In this document: piece by piece, positions 13,791 through 24,945 of the stretch | Numbering within the stretch: position 1 is the first letter of the stretch | Layout of the letters: the number at the start of each line of letters is the position of its first letter | DNA from: Thoreauomyces humboldtii | Taxonomy: Eukaryota; Chytridiomycota; Chytridiomycetes; Spizellomycetales; Powellomycetaceae | DNA: 40,408 bases | Direction of reading: 5' to 3' | NCBI GenBank assembly: GCA_027596035.1 | Contig: JADGJA010000117.1 | Location: forward strand, 1-40,408 | Notes under the pieces: generated by a model | What the model was told of the DNA's origin: nothing | What the model saw: the letters and a program-made list of their open reading frames with translations, nothing else | The model's database searches: none | Program-made: the position numbers and the translations under genes

Positions 13791-15389
13791 GTCGGGCGGG
13801 TCTAGGGGCGCCCCTAGGGGGTTTGGGGGGGTTCCGGTAAATCCACATGTGTCGATCCGGGGTTTACGGTACGGTAGCCGCTCTTCCTTCCCTCTTTTCG
13901 CACGGTGCACTCCCGGGCGCGAGATTATAACTCACAATCCTCACGGTTCATATTGACGAACTACGGAGCTCTTACACCTTTCACGTCGACTAAATCACTC
14001 ACAATCAACGATATCAATTCAAATAAGCTGAAGGTTCTTTCAACACCATCCGTGCATGAACGCCCAGGTCATCAGCGCTGCCGAAAGCATTTGGTTTCCA
14101 AGTCTCCACCATGTTTTGTTGAACAGACTTTCACGAAAGGTCAAGCCACCTTCGCTAGATGTGGTAGCCGCCCTCATCCTACTCCGGGCTCGTTATCCCA
14201 GACTTCAGGACATCGGGTGGTCTGCCAGTCGTTGTCTCCGCCGGACCGTCAGTGCGTGCGCTGTGTCCACACTCTCCGCTAGTCTGATCAAGGGGTGTAA
14301 TGGACTCGACGATGGAGAGCCGCTTGGAGGCTTCGCTGAGATTTGTAAAGAGTAGTCGAAGGGCCTCGCCTGTCATGAGGTTAAAGGTCAGCACTGGCCT
14401 CGAAGATTAGATCGTGGACTCTTGCTTGGTCGGATCAGTTCCTGATCTTCTCAAGTACACGAGCCGAGGCGAAGAAATTCTATTCAACATCAGTGCTTTC
14501 TCCGGCTCCTGTGATAGAAAGGACCGGGTAAGGTAAGGCCATGTAATTTTTAACGTACGGCTCAAGGCTTTCTTTGGTACCTTTTGCGTCAATATGAGAA
14601 AATCCTGCATCCCACCTCCTCCAGCTTCCAGGAATGAGAAGCGTGGCGCTCCCCTAGGACGTGTTGCCTCTTCATCGCAAGATAAGTTTATTGTCGCCGA
14701 TATCCACACTTCGCTTGTCACTATTCCTGCCGAAGACATTGTTGTTGAACCTCCTAGTGAAGTGCGCAAGCTGTCGATGGCTGCACGAAAAGAGTCTGCG
14801 GCGCGCACTGCTGGATCAGCGGGCCGCGCCAACAAATGAAAGAACGATTTTAGGGCCATAGGTACTATGATTTAGCATATTCTTGCTCGTTTCGAAGAAC
14901 CGGGGGACTGCTGGGGTTCTTACGGCAGTCGGATGTCGCCTCGCGTGTTCGCAGAGGTAGGTGGCTTGCTCCTAAATTTCTGTGAGGTGATAGAAACTAC
15001 CGGCGATGTATTGTCCTGACTCTGCCTGTACGGACTGCGATGGCTAAGGCTTACGAGTTGCGGGCAATTAGTTCGGTAGTGGTGGTGGACGAAAGAACTT
15101 TCAGCATTCCCGCCGCTACGCATGAGTTCCAAATCCGGTCGCCAAGAGGGGAACAGCAACAAGACTAGTCAACAGCTTGCAGAACATTTTACAGAGCGAA
15201 GAAGACTAGTCAGAACTTCCTGGGTGATTTTGAAGCACAATCGGTGGGCTCTAACATCAGAGCTGCAGCGATCCAAACCTGCTGTAGTCTGTTAAACAAA
15301 TCCGGACAGAAAAGGTCCGGGCTGAGCCTCTGAGGCCAGGGCTGAGGGCTGAGGAAGAGTCCATGCTTCTCTTCACCTCCTCATGCACA
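13791..15389. other. Sparse region with weak ORFs only
   Basis: 1.6 kb between the DUF3712-like gene and the NTA1-like gene, which diverge here. It contains a perfect 16-bp palindrome with G-runs at 13802-13831. It also contains an open frame at 14056-14355 plus (99 aa, with the hydrophobic stretch SLDVVAALILLRARYP) and one at 14594-14839 plus (81 aa, ending Ala/Arg-rich). Neither has a recognisable domain, and I cannot join them with good splice sites. They may be a degenerate gene or chance frames. Confidence 0.4.
13802..13831. repeat. 16-bp palindrome followed by G-runs
   Basis: ctaggggcgcccctag at 13802-13817 is its own reverse complement. It runs into G5, TTT and G7 up to 13831. Together with the G4 inside the palindrome this gives several G-runs that could form a quadruplex on the plus strand. 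It lies just upstream of the chosen start of the minus-strand gene at 13790, so it would be in that gene's leader. Confidence 0.7.
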
Positions 15390-16314
15390 ATGAGATTGGC
15401 GTGTTTGCAGCTATCACCCGAGCTAGGCCAACCCACACGCAACCGCTCTCATGCTGATGCGCTCCTCGCCGAATTAGAGCTGAAGAAAGGCTCCGTGGAT
15501 TTGCTCATCCTTCCCGAAATGTGTTTCTCTGGTATGTAAGGAAGCTTCAAGGCCCGTTGATGGACGGTACCAAGTTTGCAGCTCAAAGACGAGAACAGGA
15601 TACACGTTCGCGAGTCGCGAGGCGGTCCTGCCTTTCGCGGAGAAGGATGATGGAGAAACCGTTCAGTGGGCAAAACGATGGGCGAAGGCTCTGGACGCAA
15701 CGGTCCAGGTCGGATTTCCACGTCTCGTGCCTTCGGAAGCTGCAGACTCCCCGCCTATTCTTTACAACTCCGTTGCCATTGTCGGTCCAACGTCAGTCCT
15801 GAACTTTTACGACAAACACTTTTTGTTCGAGACCGACCAGGCCTGGGCGTCCCCAGGTTCTTCCTTTCGAAATATCCCGACATCCTTGGGCGTTCTAGGC
15901 CCTGGGATCTGCATGGACCTCAACCCTTTCGAGTTTGAGGCGCCCTTTGACGCTTACGAGTATGCCAACTGGCACCTCAAACACGGCACCCAGACGTTGA
16001 CGTTGAGCATGGCGTGGATTCTTGGAGAGGAGGGCGGCGAGGGTGACGACGGAGGAGAGATGTGGGGTGAGATGCCTGTCCAGAGCAGTCTTCGCTACTG
16101 GGCCATGCGAATGCACCCCGTTGTGGAGGCGGATGATCCGGTTATTTTTGCGTGCGCAAATCGAGTGGGCCAAGAAAAAGAAACCACGTTTTGTGGATCC
16201 AGCTGCGTGATGGTCTTGGGTGGGAAGCAGATCACCCTTCTGGGCGCTCTTGGGCGACGGGAAGAAGGAGTACTGCTTGTAGATACAGAAGATGCCATTG
16301 CCGCCTTACATTGA
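15390..16314 (+). CDS. NTA1: NTA1-like protein N-terminal amidase (nitrilase family)
   Basis: Exons 15390-15531 and 15599-16314, joined over a 67-bp phase-1 intron (acceptor gaacag), give 285 aa. Nta1 removes the side-chain amide of N-terminal Asn or Gln and so feeds proteins into the Arg/N-degron pathway. The nitrilase triad is visible: Glu43 in LILPEMCFSGY, Lys120 in NFYDKHFLFETD and Cys152 in GICMDLNPFEFEAPFDAYE. The last motif is close to yeast Nta1 and separates this gene from other nitrilases. The splice creates FSGYTFASREAVLPF, as expected for the family. The protein is much shorter than yeast Nta1 (about 457 aa). It ends soon after the core fold, so substrate loops near the C-terminus are missing or reduced. 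Confidence 0.85.
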
Positions 16315-16519
16315 ACCTTACGAAACCCAACGTGTTCTACGCGATTGAGAAACGGTGCGGCGATACAGAACGATCCCACATTTCCTTTTATATTTGATGG
16401 AGAAAGTAATATATAGTCCTTAGCGCAACTTCGCAAAAAGGCCATGGAAGGTGTATCAGACGGAAGGGAGCGCTGCGGCAAGGCTACTAGGCCCGCAGCC
16501 CTGTCTGGCTTCGCACGCC

Positions 16520-17221
16520 TCACTGGCTAACGATGGCAGCCTGGCCGTCCGCAGCTTTCTGCGACTTTCCAAGAAGTTTCCTACAAACAACCAAGATGGG
16601 TGAGTTCGTTTTGGCTGGGATATTGCGACAGCCTCCACCGAACGGTATATGACGTACTGCCTGGCCTGCCTGACCATGATCTCCTTCCTTTGCCTCAAAC
16701 TCCTCTCCCTAGCCTCTGGGGTGGATTCCCAGACCTTGAGCTCCTCCAACCTCCCGACGCCAGCGTCGGCTTCCTTTGTCAGATCGAGACCCGCCAGAAA
16801 GGCGTTCGAACTCTGCTGACCGGTGGGCCTCCGTAATGGCTGCTGGGTTTCGGGGACGGGGTTGACGGGAGGCGGCGGAGCGACGAGCTTTCCGGTGAGG
16901 ATGTTCTCGCAGGTTTGCTCCACGGAGCGGGTGCGGGAGAGGTCGAGCTCGATGGTGTGACGGGGAAAGTGAGGAAACATTTGCAGAACGGTCTCGGTTT
17001 GGTGAGACGGTACTGGCCGGTGGGGACGCGCAGGTTGTGATGAGGGGGTCGCAGAAGTTGCAGGAGTTGTTTCTCCTGTCATTCAGAACGAGGTGAGAAC
17101 AAGAACTACAGGAGAAGGCGGTGTAAAATAAGCATGTAGGAAGGAGCGAACCTAGGATAATGTAGCGTACGAACAGCGCCAGCAAGATTGCTGCTGCCAG
17201 AAGTGTGAAAACGTCTGCCAT
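16520..17221 (-). CDS. CUE-domain ER membrane protein (Cue1-like)
   Basis: Exons 17221-17152, 17075-16658 and 16580-16520 on the minus strand give 182 aa. The first 22 residues (MADVFTLLAAAILLALFVRY) form one membrane anchor. A Pro/Thr-rich spacer follows. A CUE ubiquitin-binding domain lies at about residues 48-86, with the MFP motif (QMFPHFPRHTIELDLSR) and EQTCENIL. The C-terminal third is charged and helical (RERSLRQRKEIMVRQARQ), like the E2-recruiting region of Cue1/AUP1-type proteins. The family docks a ubiquitin-conjugating enzyme at the ER during ER-associated degradation. The last intron removes an open but unlikely extension and ends the protein at GQAAIVSQ. The start codon is 199 bp from that of SMG9, read in the opposite direction. 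Confidence 0.85.
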
Positions 17222-17420
17222 GCTTGGGGACTTGTGATATGCTTCTGGTGTGAATCGCTCTGTTGTCTGCTTGTTTGCGTCGTTGGGAGCCGCCTCGCTT
17301 GTCGGAAGGTGGGGAAGTGTCACAAGAGCACCAGCTTGTCCGAGATCTCTGAACACTTGACCACTTCTTGCACCCTCGGCACCCGTTCGCTTTTTGACTT
17401 TCGTTCCTCCGGGAAAAGGC
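17222..17420. promoter_or_regulatory. Short divergent promoter, CUE gene and SMG9
   Basis: 199 bp between two opposed start codons, the shortest such gap in the window. It must contain both core promoters. No individual factor site is recognised. Confidence 0.5.
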
Positions 17421-18875
17421 ATGTCATCCTCTCCTCCAAGGCAGCAAGCTCAAGAGGTTCCCAGAGCATCTTCTTCTTCACCAAGATCCACGGCACGGAA
17501 GGCTCCTCGACGGCGTGCTCCATCTTCCAAAGAGGGTGACTCCGGCAGCAGTGGGAACGACACGGCTCAGAGGAAGCGCGACGGCGGAGGTGGAAAAGGA
17601 GATAGAGAAGAGCGTGTTCGCGCGCAATCCTTACCACAGTCGCAGGCTGCTCTCTCGCAACCGCTGGGTGCAAAGTCTCCTCGCCATGGCACCCCGATCC
17701 TGCTCGAGCGACGGGTCCCGCCTGTAACCGCCGGGGCTGGGAGGACTGGGATCATGCCCACCGGTCTCCTCCTCCGCAAACCTACCCCAGATCTCTCCGC
17801 TGCTACTCGGCCCGATACTTTTGGATCACGACTGGCTACTCGACCATCAGACCGTGCAAAGTCCGAACCCACCGGTCTTGAAGCCCCTTCTGCCGTTCGG
17901 GACGGTCAACATCCGGCTTCCCAGACCGGTAGCCCCTCATCTGTCCACAAGATCCTCGACCATCAGCAACGCTTTCAACTGTCGGAGCCGGCTCATCGGG
18001 CGCTGTCTGACCTCCCGGGATGCTTCATTGTTGGCATCCTTGGATGCAAACGTGTGGGCAAGTCCACCATCCTTTCCCACCTTGCCTCCAACCCGAGTCT
18101 CTTCTCCCCGCGCACGCCCACCACGGGCATAGACCTCCATGTCACGCCAGAGCGTGTAGTGCTGCTTGATACGCAATCCCTTTATATCGGCGCGGGCCCG
18201 CAGCCGAGGTCGGAACTCGTTCATTCGATCCGCATGGCAACATTTGTCATGGCCGTCTGCCATGTCATCCTGGTGGTAGGCGACGATGCGCCAGATCAGA
18301 ACCTGATGACCTTTCTCAGGCGTGTGGAAACGGTTCGACACCGGCTGTTGCCCATCGCGCCCAGGGAGGAGGCACGCGATAGATGTCCCGTCATCTCCTA
18401 TGTTGCGACAAAGTGCAAAGGTGGAGCTTTCGCCACGGACAACTATCAAGCAGTTGCCCACGTGGTCTCCGAGAGCCTCAAGGGGATGAGGATCAGGATG
18501 ACCGGCGGACCCTCGCTTGAAGTAGCTTTCCCTTACTACCGTGCAAGCCCCGCCCTTGAAGATCCTTCCATCGCCCCCGTCACTTCCCCAAACGTCTTTC
18601 TCCTGCCCGTCGCGCCATCCGTCGCAAAACACAAACGCATCACCCTGCAGGATCTGATGATCGATCGTGGCGTACCGGCAAGATTCGAGATGATGCTGAA
18701 GCACCTTAGAAATCAGGTGTTCGTCACTTCGAGGACCCCATCCGCCGAGCGTCCCGGTTGGAGGGCCTGGTTTGGAATCAGCGAACGAGAATGGCTGAAG
18801 GGAGCGGCCAGAAGCTGGGAGATACTCAGGAAGGCCGACGTTGCTGGCGAATGGATCAGGGCCGGCAAGGGATAA
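17421..18875 (+). CDS. SMG9: SMG9-like nonsense-mediated decay factor
   Basis: Single exon of 484 aa from the ATG at 17421 (MSSSPPRQQAQ). The first 190 residues are Ser/Arg/Pro-rich and probably disordered, as in animal SMG9. A G-fold NTPase-like domain follows: P-loop GCKRVGKS at about residues 208-215, then TPTTGIDLHVTPERVVLLDT, which matches the SMG9 switch region (TTGID...T.ERV..LDTQ). SMG9 pairs with SMG8 and restrains the SMG1 kinase that phosphorylates UPF1. The Walker A lysine and serine are present. A segment like FLRRVETVRHRLLP fits the helical part. The gene has no intron, unlike most neighbours. A 362-aa antisense frame (17937-19025) is a shadow. SMG1 and SMG8 are not in this window. 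Confidence 0.85.
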   Translation: MSSSPPRQQAQEVPRASSSSPRSTARKAPRRRAPSSKEGDSGSSGNDTAQRKRDGGGGKGDREERVRAQSLPQSQAALSQPLGAKSPRHGTPILLERRVPPVTAGAGRTGIMPTGLLLRKPTPDLSAATRPDTFGSRLATRPSDRAKSEPTGLEAPSAVRDGQHPASQTGSPSSVHKILDHQQRFQLSEPAHRALSDLPGCFIVGILGCKRVGKSTILSHLASNPSLFSPRTPTTGIDLHVTPERVVLLDTQSLYIGAGPQPRSELVHSIRMATFVMAVCHVILVVGDDAPDQNLMTFLRRVETVRHRLLPIAPREEARDRCPVISYVATKCKGGAFATDNYQAVAHVVSESLKGMRIRMTGGPSLEVAFPYYRASPALEDPSIAPVTSPNVFLLPVAPSVAKHKRITLQDLMIDRGVPARFEMMLKHLRNQVFVTSRTPSAERPGWRAWFGISEREWLKGAARSWEILRKADVAGEWIRAGKG

Positions 18876-19393
18876 CGTTTCTTGCTTCTGCTTGAACATC
18901 CCTTTCTCTCTGTTGACTCTTCGAGTGATCCTCTCCTTCACGAGCATTTGACCCGCCTTAACGCCCCCATGACCGAACCCTTCACCTTTGATCGCAAGCA
19001 ACCACCGCAATGGGGTATTTGGCACCGTTTCACAGAGTGCTGTCTACAAAGCTCCGCGATCGCTTCAAAGCAGATCCAAACACCCGCGGTTCGTGAACTG
19101 ATGAGGGACGCTTCAGTCCCGCACTGACTTCTTCACGCCAGCTGAGTCTTGAGCGCAGAAAGCATGCGCAGATTTGCAAACTTGCTTTAAAAGTTATCTA
19201 GCAGTTACTCAAACATCATATAGGATGATGCCTTATAGGAGGAGCATCGATGTTTTCTCATTCGGATAAGCACAATCACATACGCTGGAGAAAAGTCGAC
19301 CTTTGAGAAGCAGCCCGCTGTCACACTTCAGCGGCAGGTAGCACGACGGCTCGCGCATCACAGGCCTTCCAAAATTTGCGCCGGCAGTAGCTA
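18876..19393. other. Convergent intergenic region
   Basis: 518 bp between the stops of SMG9 and the Myb gene. A weak open frame at 18882-19127 has no recognisable motif. I see nothing else. Confidence 0.45.
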
Positions 19394-21107
19394 TCATTGT
19401 TCAAATACCTCGCTTAATCCAGCATGTCGTAAGTCAGCTGACCAGGCGCGTTTACTGACAAACTTGACTGCTGCAGCTGTAGGAGGAACCTTGAACCAGC
19501 CCTTGGTCTTCAGGTAGCTGAACAGCCGTCGCGCCTCGGTCTCTGACATGTTCATAACGTTCACGACGGAGCTCCAGTCCCTGGGGTTCGACCGGGCGTT
19601 CACGGTAGCCCGAAAGCGTTCATAGTCCTGCAGAGCAAACAGGGAATGGTCTGAGCGACGCGAGATTCGTCTGCATAAAGTCTTCGTCGATCCGCCATAC
19701 ACACCTGTGTACGCCAATCCGATACTTTGCTAGGAGCCATGTGTAGATAATACCGCTCCTTGCATTTGCTATAGTCGCGTCCCGGCACACATTCTGCAAT
19801 CTTGTGCCAGTCTGACTGTCCAAATTGCCCGATGGCTGTTTGCAGAGCCTGCAAAAGTATGTAGACATCGTCATCGACATGGAGATCACACAGCATAGCT
19901 CATGTGGTCATGGACTGTTGCACACCCACGCACCTGGTCTTCTGCCGGCGTCCAAGTCCCCCTTTTAGTTGCTTCCGGCTCCAAGGCTCTGAAGCGGGAC
20001 CGACAATCGTTTTGGGTTCGAGTAGGAAGACCGGCTGCGATCACCGCCCAGTTTTCGGGATTGCGGGTCCAAGCTGTCTGCAACATGGCATCCTCTGCAT
20101 CGGTCCATGGATCACTGATCCTCGAACGCCTTTTTGGACTACGCGCCGACTTAGCCATGTCAGAGTAACTACAACGCACAGGTGGTGGAAAGTGTACCGT
20201 ATCCCATTTGACCAGTGCTTTGTTCGCAAGTGTTCCTTGAAGCAGTCGAGGGCGGTCCTGCGACCCTGTCGACCATCGAAAGCGCATCAAGGCCTGCAGA
20301 GTCAATCGCAAACCTCGCAAGGATGCGGCCTCACCCCGACGTGCCGAGCGACCTGATCCCATGATCTGCCACCCCACTCCCGCACTGCCCAAAGGAGCTT
20401 TTCGTGCTCGGCCTCCGTGAAGCTTGCAAGGACGAGGTTGCGTTCCAGTTGGGGACGATTGACGACCCACTGTCTCCAGCAGCTGTCCGCAGTGATGTTC
20501 ATGTCGTCGACAGAACTCCCGACGAGACCAGCGATCATGTCCCAATCCAAGCTCAACTCGATGGCGGCCATATCGTTGCTCGTTGCGACGGGCTTGGTGG
20601 ACCCCGTCGTGCGGTCAAAGGTAGCCATCTGGACATGCAGCTTGACCGCATCGACCAGGGCATGGTTGGTCTTTTCAGCCCACCGATGGTTGCGGTAGCA
20701 AACGTCGCTGCGAAGGGATGATCGTCCGTACAGGGTTGACTGGATCTGCTCGTCGTAGTTGGGAGCGGGTGTCGAGTCGGTGTGACGATCGTGCCATATC
20801 GGCCGTCTGCCAATGTCGTGGATATCATACGGGTCACCAGTCGGTCGACTCTGTCGTTCGAAAATATGAGTTCTCCCAGCAAAGGCCCCAGTGCACTTCC
20901 CGAAGACACGGACCCCACCGGCACGTTGGAATCTACTTCGACTTCTGCGTCGCCCTCTCCCACCTCGCTACTCTCGTCCTGTCGAAGCTGAGCAAAGGGG
21001 TTACTCTCGGATCCCCGTTGGGCGTAGAGCTCCTCATCTTCGTCGCTGGACGAGGGGAGTGACTCTTGACGAAAACTCGTGATTGTTCGCGGTGTACTCT
21101 TTGGCAT
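19394..21107 (-). CDS. Multi-repeat Myb/SANT DNA-binding protein
   Basis: Exons on the minus strand: 21107-20838 (or to 20787), 20745-20335, 20293-19934, 19848-19705 and 19627-19394, giving about 472-489 aa. After an acidic, Ser-rich N-terminus there are several tryptophan-spaced SANT/Myb-like repeats. The clearest are FTEAEHEKLLWAVREWGGRS, SDPWTDAEDAMLQTAW ... NRSRFRAL-like (read NDCRSRFRAL), and GTWTPAEDQALQTAIGQFG ... CKERYYLHM; a weaker one is DYERFRATVNARSN. This array resembles SNAPC4/Bas1-type proteins, which bind promoters, but the exact orthologue is unclear. The introns after 20335 (41 bp) and possibly after 20787 (41 bp) are very short; for the first, a donor giving 92 bp is also possible. 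The last three exons join cleanly in phase 0. Confidence 0.75.
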
Positions 21108-21741
21108 GCCCTCGTCTCAGAAACCGCTATGAACTGCCAGCCCAGCTGCGGACAGCACCGTAGTATGACTCCAATTCTCAAGACCCTGACCCGACGTGCC
21201 TGCTTGACGGACCCGACACCAGAAAATGTGGATGCGAAGCGACTTGAAACTGTGCGGGGGGCTCTGCTTCGTCTGCGGTAACACCAATGACTCACACCAC
21301 ACACGCGCCCTCGCCCTCCTCTCGGCCGACATTTTCCCACGCCAGCAGTGTTCCCTCTCTATTCCGTCGGCGCAACTCTTCTGAACCAACGACCGCTGTG
21401 ACCCTCTTCGAACTTCCGCCTTCATCCCAACTCCATATTATAGATTCGTTCTTCTCTGATCCTCGCTTCAGCCTCCCCCTTCTGTCTTCCTCTCTGACAT
21501 CCCTCCGTCACCCTCCCTCGTCTTCTCAAAACCTTCCCACGTCCAACCAGAAGCGCGTCCGCCCGGGCCTGACCTCCCGCCGTGCAGTCGATTCCTTCCG
21601 AGAGCCTTCGTGCCGATCCTGTCTCGCTTAACCAACTCTATTCTTTTCGTCGGCCCACCCAACCTCACGCCTTTTGGCAGCCTTCCGTCCGCCTCTCAAC
21701 CCGCAGTTTAGCACCACTCCCCTCTTCAATCCTTCGAAATC
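21108..21741. promoter_or_regulatory. Divergent region between Myb gene and Argonaute
   Basis: 634 bp between two opposed start codons. The half next to Argonaute (21290-21740) is strongly C/T-rich on the plus strand, like other leaders here. No gene is recognised. The open frames across it are low-complexity by-products of the pyrimidine bias. Confidence 0.45.
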
Positions 21742-24700
21742 ATGGACTACGTCTCTCGCAGCATGTCTTCGATGAGGTTGGACCCATCCGCAGTCAAGCT
21801 AACAGAGCTGCCTCTGCGTCCCGTTCCCGGAAAGGACGGTCGGGCGATCAAGGTTCGCTGCAACATATTTCCACTTAGGTGAGTACGATGCGCTACCTGC
21901 GAAAGACTTTCGAAGAGGTCGCGATGTGACATCTACTAACATCCTCCTCGTTCCTTCAGGATCGCGGCCGAAACCATCGCCTACCAGTATGATGTTGTCA
22001 TGGACCCCGACATCCCAGTTCTCTACAAAAAGGCGTGGCGTCTTGCAGAGCCTTTGTTTCGCGATGGCAACCATCGAGCATACATCGCCTTTGATGGAAA
22101 GAAGAACGCGTTCTCAACTGCAATCCTTGGCCCCATGTGCCACAAGGTCACCATTGATCAAGACGCCGACGACTATTACCCTCCCCTCCAGCAACAGCAG
22201 ACAAGCCCTGGCGGGAGCGATCGAGGTGGTCGTGGAGGTGCACGGGGCGGGCGAGGTGGCATGACGCGCGGACCGTACCAGCACAGAGACCTTGACCCGT
22301 TGCCACGCGAGGTCAGGCCCGGGAAGGCTCAAACTCTCCGCATCGAGGAAATTACGGTAGCCATAAAGCAGGTTTGTGATGCGTAGGTCTCATTCCAGTA
22401 TCCCCCTGAAGCCTCCTTGACGATTTTTCGTGAGAACAGGTCGGAAAGATTGACTTTCACTCACTTCTTCTGTATATGGCCAAGAAAGGTCCCGAGACAG
22501 AGACGGCTTTTCATGCAACTACAGTCCTCTCCACTGTCCTCCGTCATATTCCTGGAATGACCTTCATCAGTGCCGGCGCCAACTTTTATTCCCCAGAAGA
22601 TCGCACACACATATCTGGCGGGCTGGAGATTTGGCGCGGTTACCATCAGTCCATTCGAGTTATGATGGCCGGCCACCTTGGTGTCAACGTTGACGTTGCC
22701 GCTACCGTCTTCCGTCAAGGAAACCTCTCGTTGATCGACCTTGCCTGCCAGGCGCTGCGGGTTCGCGACGTGAACGATCTCGCTCGTATGCCCCCCGCCG
22801 CGCTCCGTGCTCGTCTTGCGTCGGAACTTCGTGGGGCGAACGTTGTTACAACCCATAGGGCCGACATGAAACAGCGCTTCAACATTGGCACAGTCTCTAA
22901 AGACACCTCTGATACGAGCATGTTCGATTACAATGGCAGAAAGGTTTCTGTCACGACGTACTTTCTGCAGCAGTACAATATCAAGATCAACTATCCATTC
23001 TTGCCTTTGGTGCTCAAGGTTAGCAGAACGTTGTGATCACGTGTCCCTTTGCAATCTGCTCGCACAACTTCCACAAACTTGAACGTTCAATTTAGGCAAA
23101 TGGCAAATCCGCGTTCCCGATGGAATTCCTGGCTATAACACCCTCACAGCGGTTCAAGAAAAAGTTGAACGGCGATCAAACTTCTGATATGATCCGCGCG
23201 ACTGTCCAGCGTCCAGTAGACCGTGAGAAAAAAATCGCTAATGCCGTAGCTAACACACTCAAGTACCAGAACAACCCTCACCTGGCTTCCTTTGGTCTAT
23301 CTGTTGACCCGGATCCGATGACTATCCCAGCACGGGTGCTCAACGCTCCGAACGTTGTCTTTGGCGGCAAACAGCAGTGTAAAGGGGGAGATGGTTTCTG
23401 GAAGCTCGGCAAGGCGCTTGCGAAGCCTTCCAAGATCAACGCGTACGCCTTTGCGTTCTTTTGTCAAGTCTCGGACAAGGACGCTCGTGAGATCGTCTCA
23501 CAGCTCATCGGCACTTTTCGCCAAACCGGCATCCAGTTCGGTTCGGCCGCCGAATGCCCACTGCGAATACAGAATCCCGAGCAGTCGCAAAACGTGCGCA
23601 AGACCCTTCACGCCCTCGCTACCGAAGCCACCAGAACCTTTAACTCTCGCTGCCAAATCATCTTCTGTATTGCTCCCAAAGGCCTCAAGATCGACAACGG
23701 ATCGCGCGTCCTTTACGACGAAATTAAGCGGATCACACTCACCGAGATGGACGTGTTGTCTCAATGCATGGACTACGGAAAAGTCCGTCTTGAACGGCTG
23801 TCGCCCAAGTACTCGGAAAACGTTGCGCTCAAGACCAACGTCAAGATGGGCGGAGCAACCAACTTCGTGGACCGCCTGCCTTTGATGGACCGCCCCACCC
23901 TCATCTGCGGTGCCGACGTGACACACGCTCACGCTGGCTCGGCAGCGCCCTCTGTTGCAGCAGTCGTTACGTCTGTTGACAACCAGGCTGTCAAGTACCG
24001 GACCTTCCTGTCGGCTCAGCCGTCTCGCGTCGAGATTATTGGAGACATGGAACGGATCATGAGCGACGCCCTCGATGCGTTTCGAGCAGGATCCAAGATA
24101 TACCCCGAGCGCATCATCTTTTTCCGTGACGGCGTGTCATCTGGGCAGTTCAGGGAGGTCCGAGAAACGGAGATTGCAGCCATCAAGAGAGCCCTCGCCA
24201 AGCGCAAGCTCGAAGGGGTCAAGCTCACATTTATGATCGTGCAGAAGCGTCACCACATCCGCCTGTTCCCCAATGATCCCAACAATCAGGATAGATCCGG
24301 CAACTGCCTTCCAGGAACTACCGTGCGTTACGATTGACTTGAACGAGAGGTGGTCGAGAGCACCATCAGCTCACACGACGGGCTTTTTGCTAGGTTGACA
24401 CGTCCATCCTCCATCCGAGCGAGTTCAACTTTATCATCCAGTCTCATGCCGGCCTACAAGGCACCTCTCGGCCCACCCTCTACCACGTCCTCCACGACGA
24501 GATCAAGGTTTGTGGTTTCCGAAGGGGGCCGATGCGATAGGAACCAACAAACTCACTCCTTCTTCGACCTTTTTCACGCTTCAGATGAGCTCGGACGCGC
24601 TTCAGCAGTTGTGCTACAACCTCTGCTTCCTCTCCGAACGGGCCACGCGGAGCATCAACATGGTCGCGCCTGCTTACCGCGCTCACTTGGCAGCGTACTG

Positions 24701-24945
24701 TATGTGTTCTTTGAAACTTTTCTCTTTCTTTCTTTTTCGCGACTTCTTCACTCAACTATGCCCGTCCTTTTCCTTTACCCTTCCCCTCTGCTCTTTGTTC
24801 TCGTGTACAAGATGGTCGAATGTTCCTGGAAGGCGACTTTGGCAGCGACGCAGCGTCCACGCTCTCTGGCACGTCCCAGGAGATTCCCGTGTCCCTCCGC
24901 AAGGTCATGCCCCTTATGGACCAGCATACGATGTACTACATGTGA
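21742..24945 (+). CDS. AGO: Argonaute, slicer-competent
   Basis: Seven exons: 21742-21878, 21960-22371, 22440-23018, 23096-24322, 24394-24507, 24585-24699 and 24812-24945, giving 905 aa. Argonaute binds small RNA and silences or cuts matching transcripts. N-terminal, linker and PAZ domains are visible (PAZ end: [15 protein letters not shown] joined by splice to [20 protein letters not shown]). MID follows, then PIWI. The PIWI tetrad is complete by position: Asp650 in CGADVTHAH, Glu689 in [13 protein letters not shown], Asp721 in [13 protein letters not shown], and His857 in [21 protein letters not shown] is also conserved. The end is TMYYM. An Arg-Gly-rich insert lies inside the N domain at about residues 130-149 ([17 protein letters not shown]), preceded by a short Gln run. 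No Dicer or RNA-dependent RNA polymerase gene is in this window. Confidence 0.95.

Noticed and set aside
17937..19025. 362-aa open frame on the minus strand
   Set aside because: It lies antisense to SMG9, whose P-loop and switch motifs are on the plus strand. It has no motif of its own.
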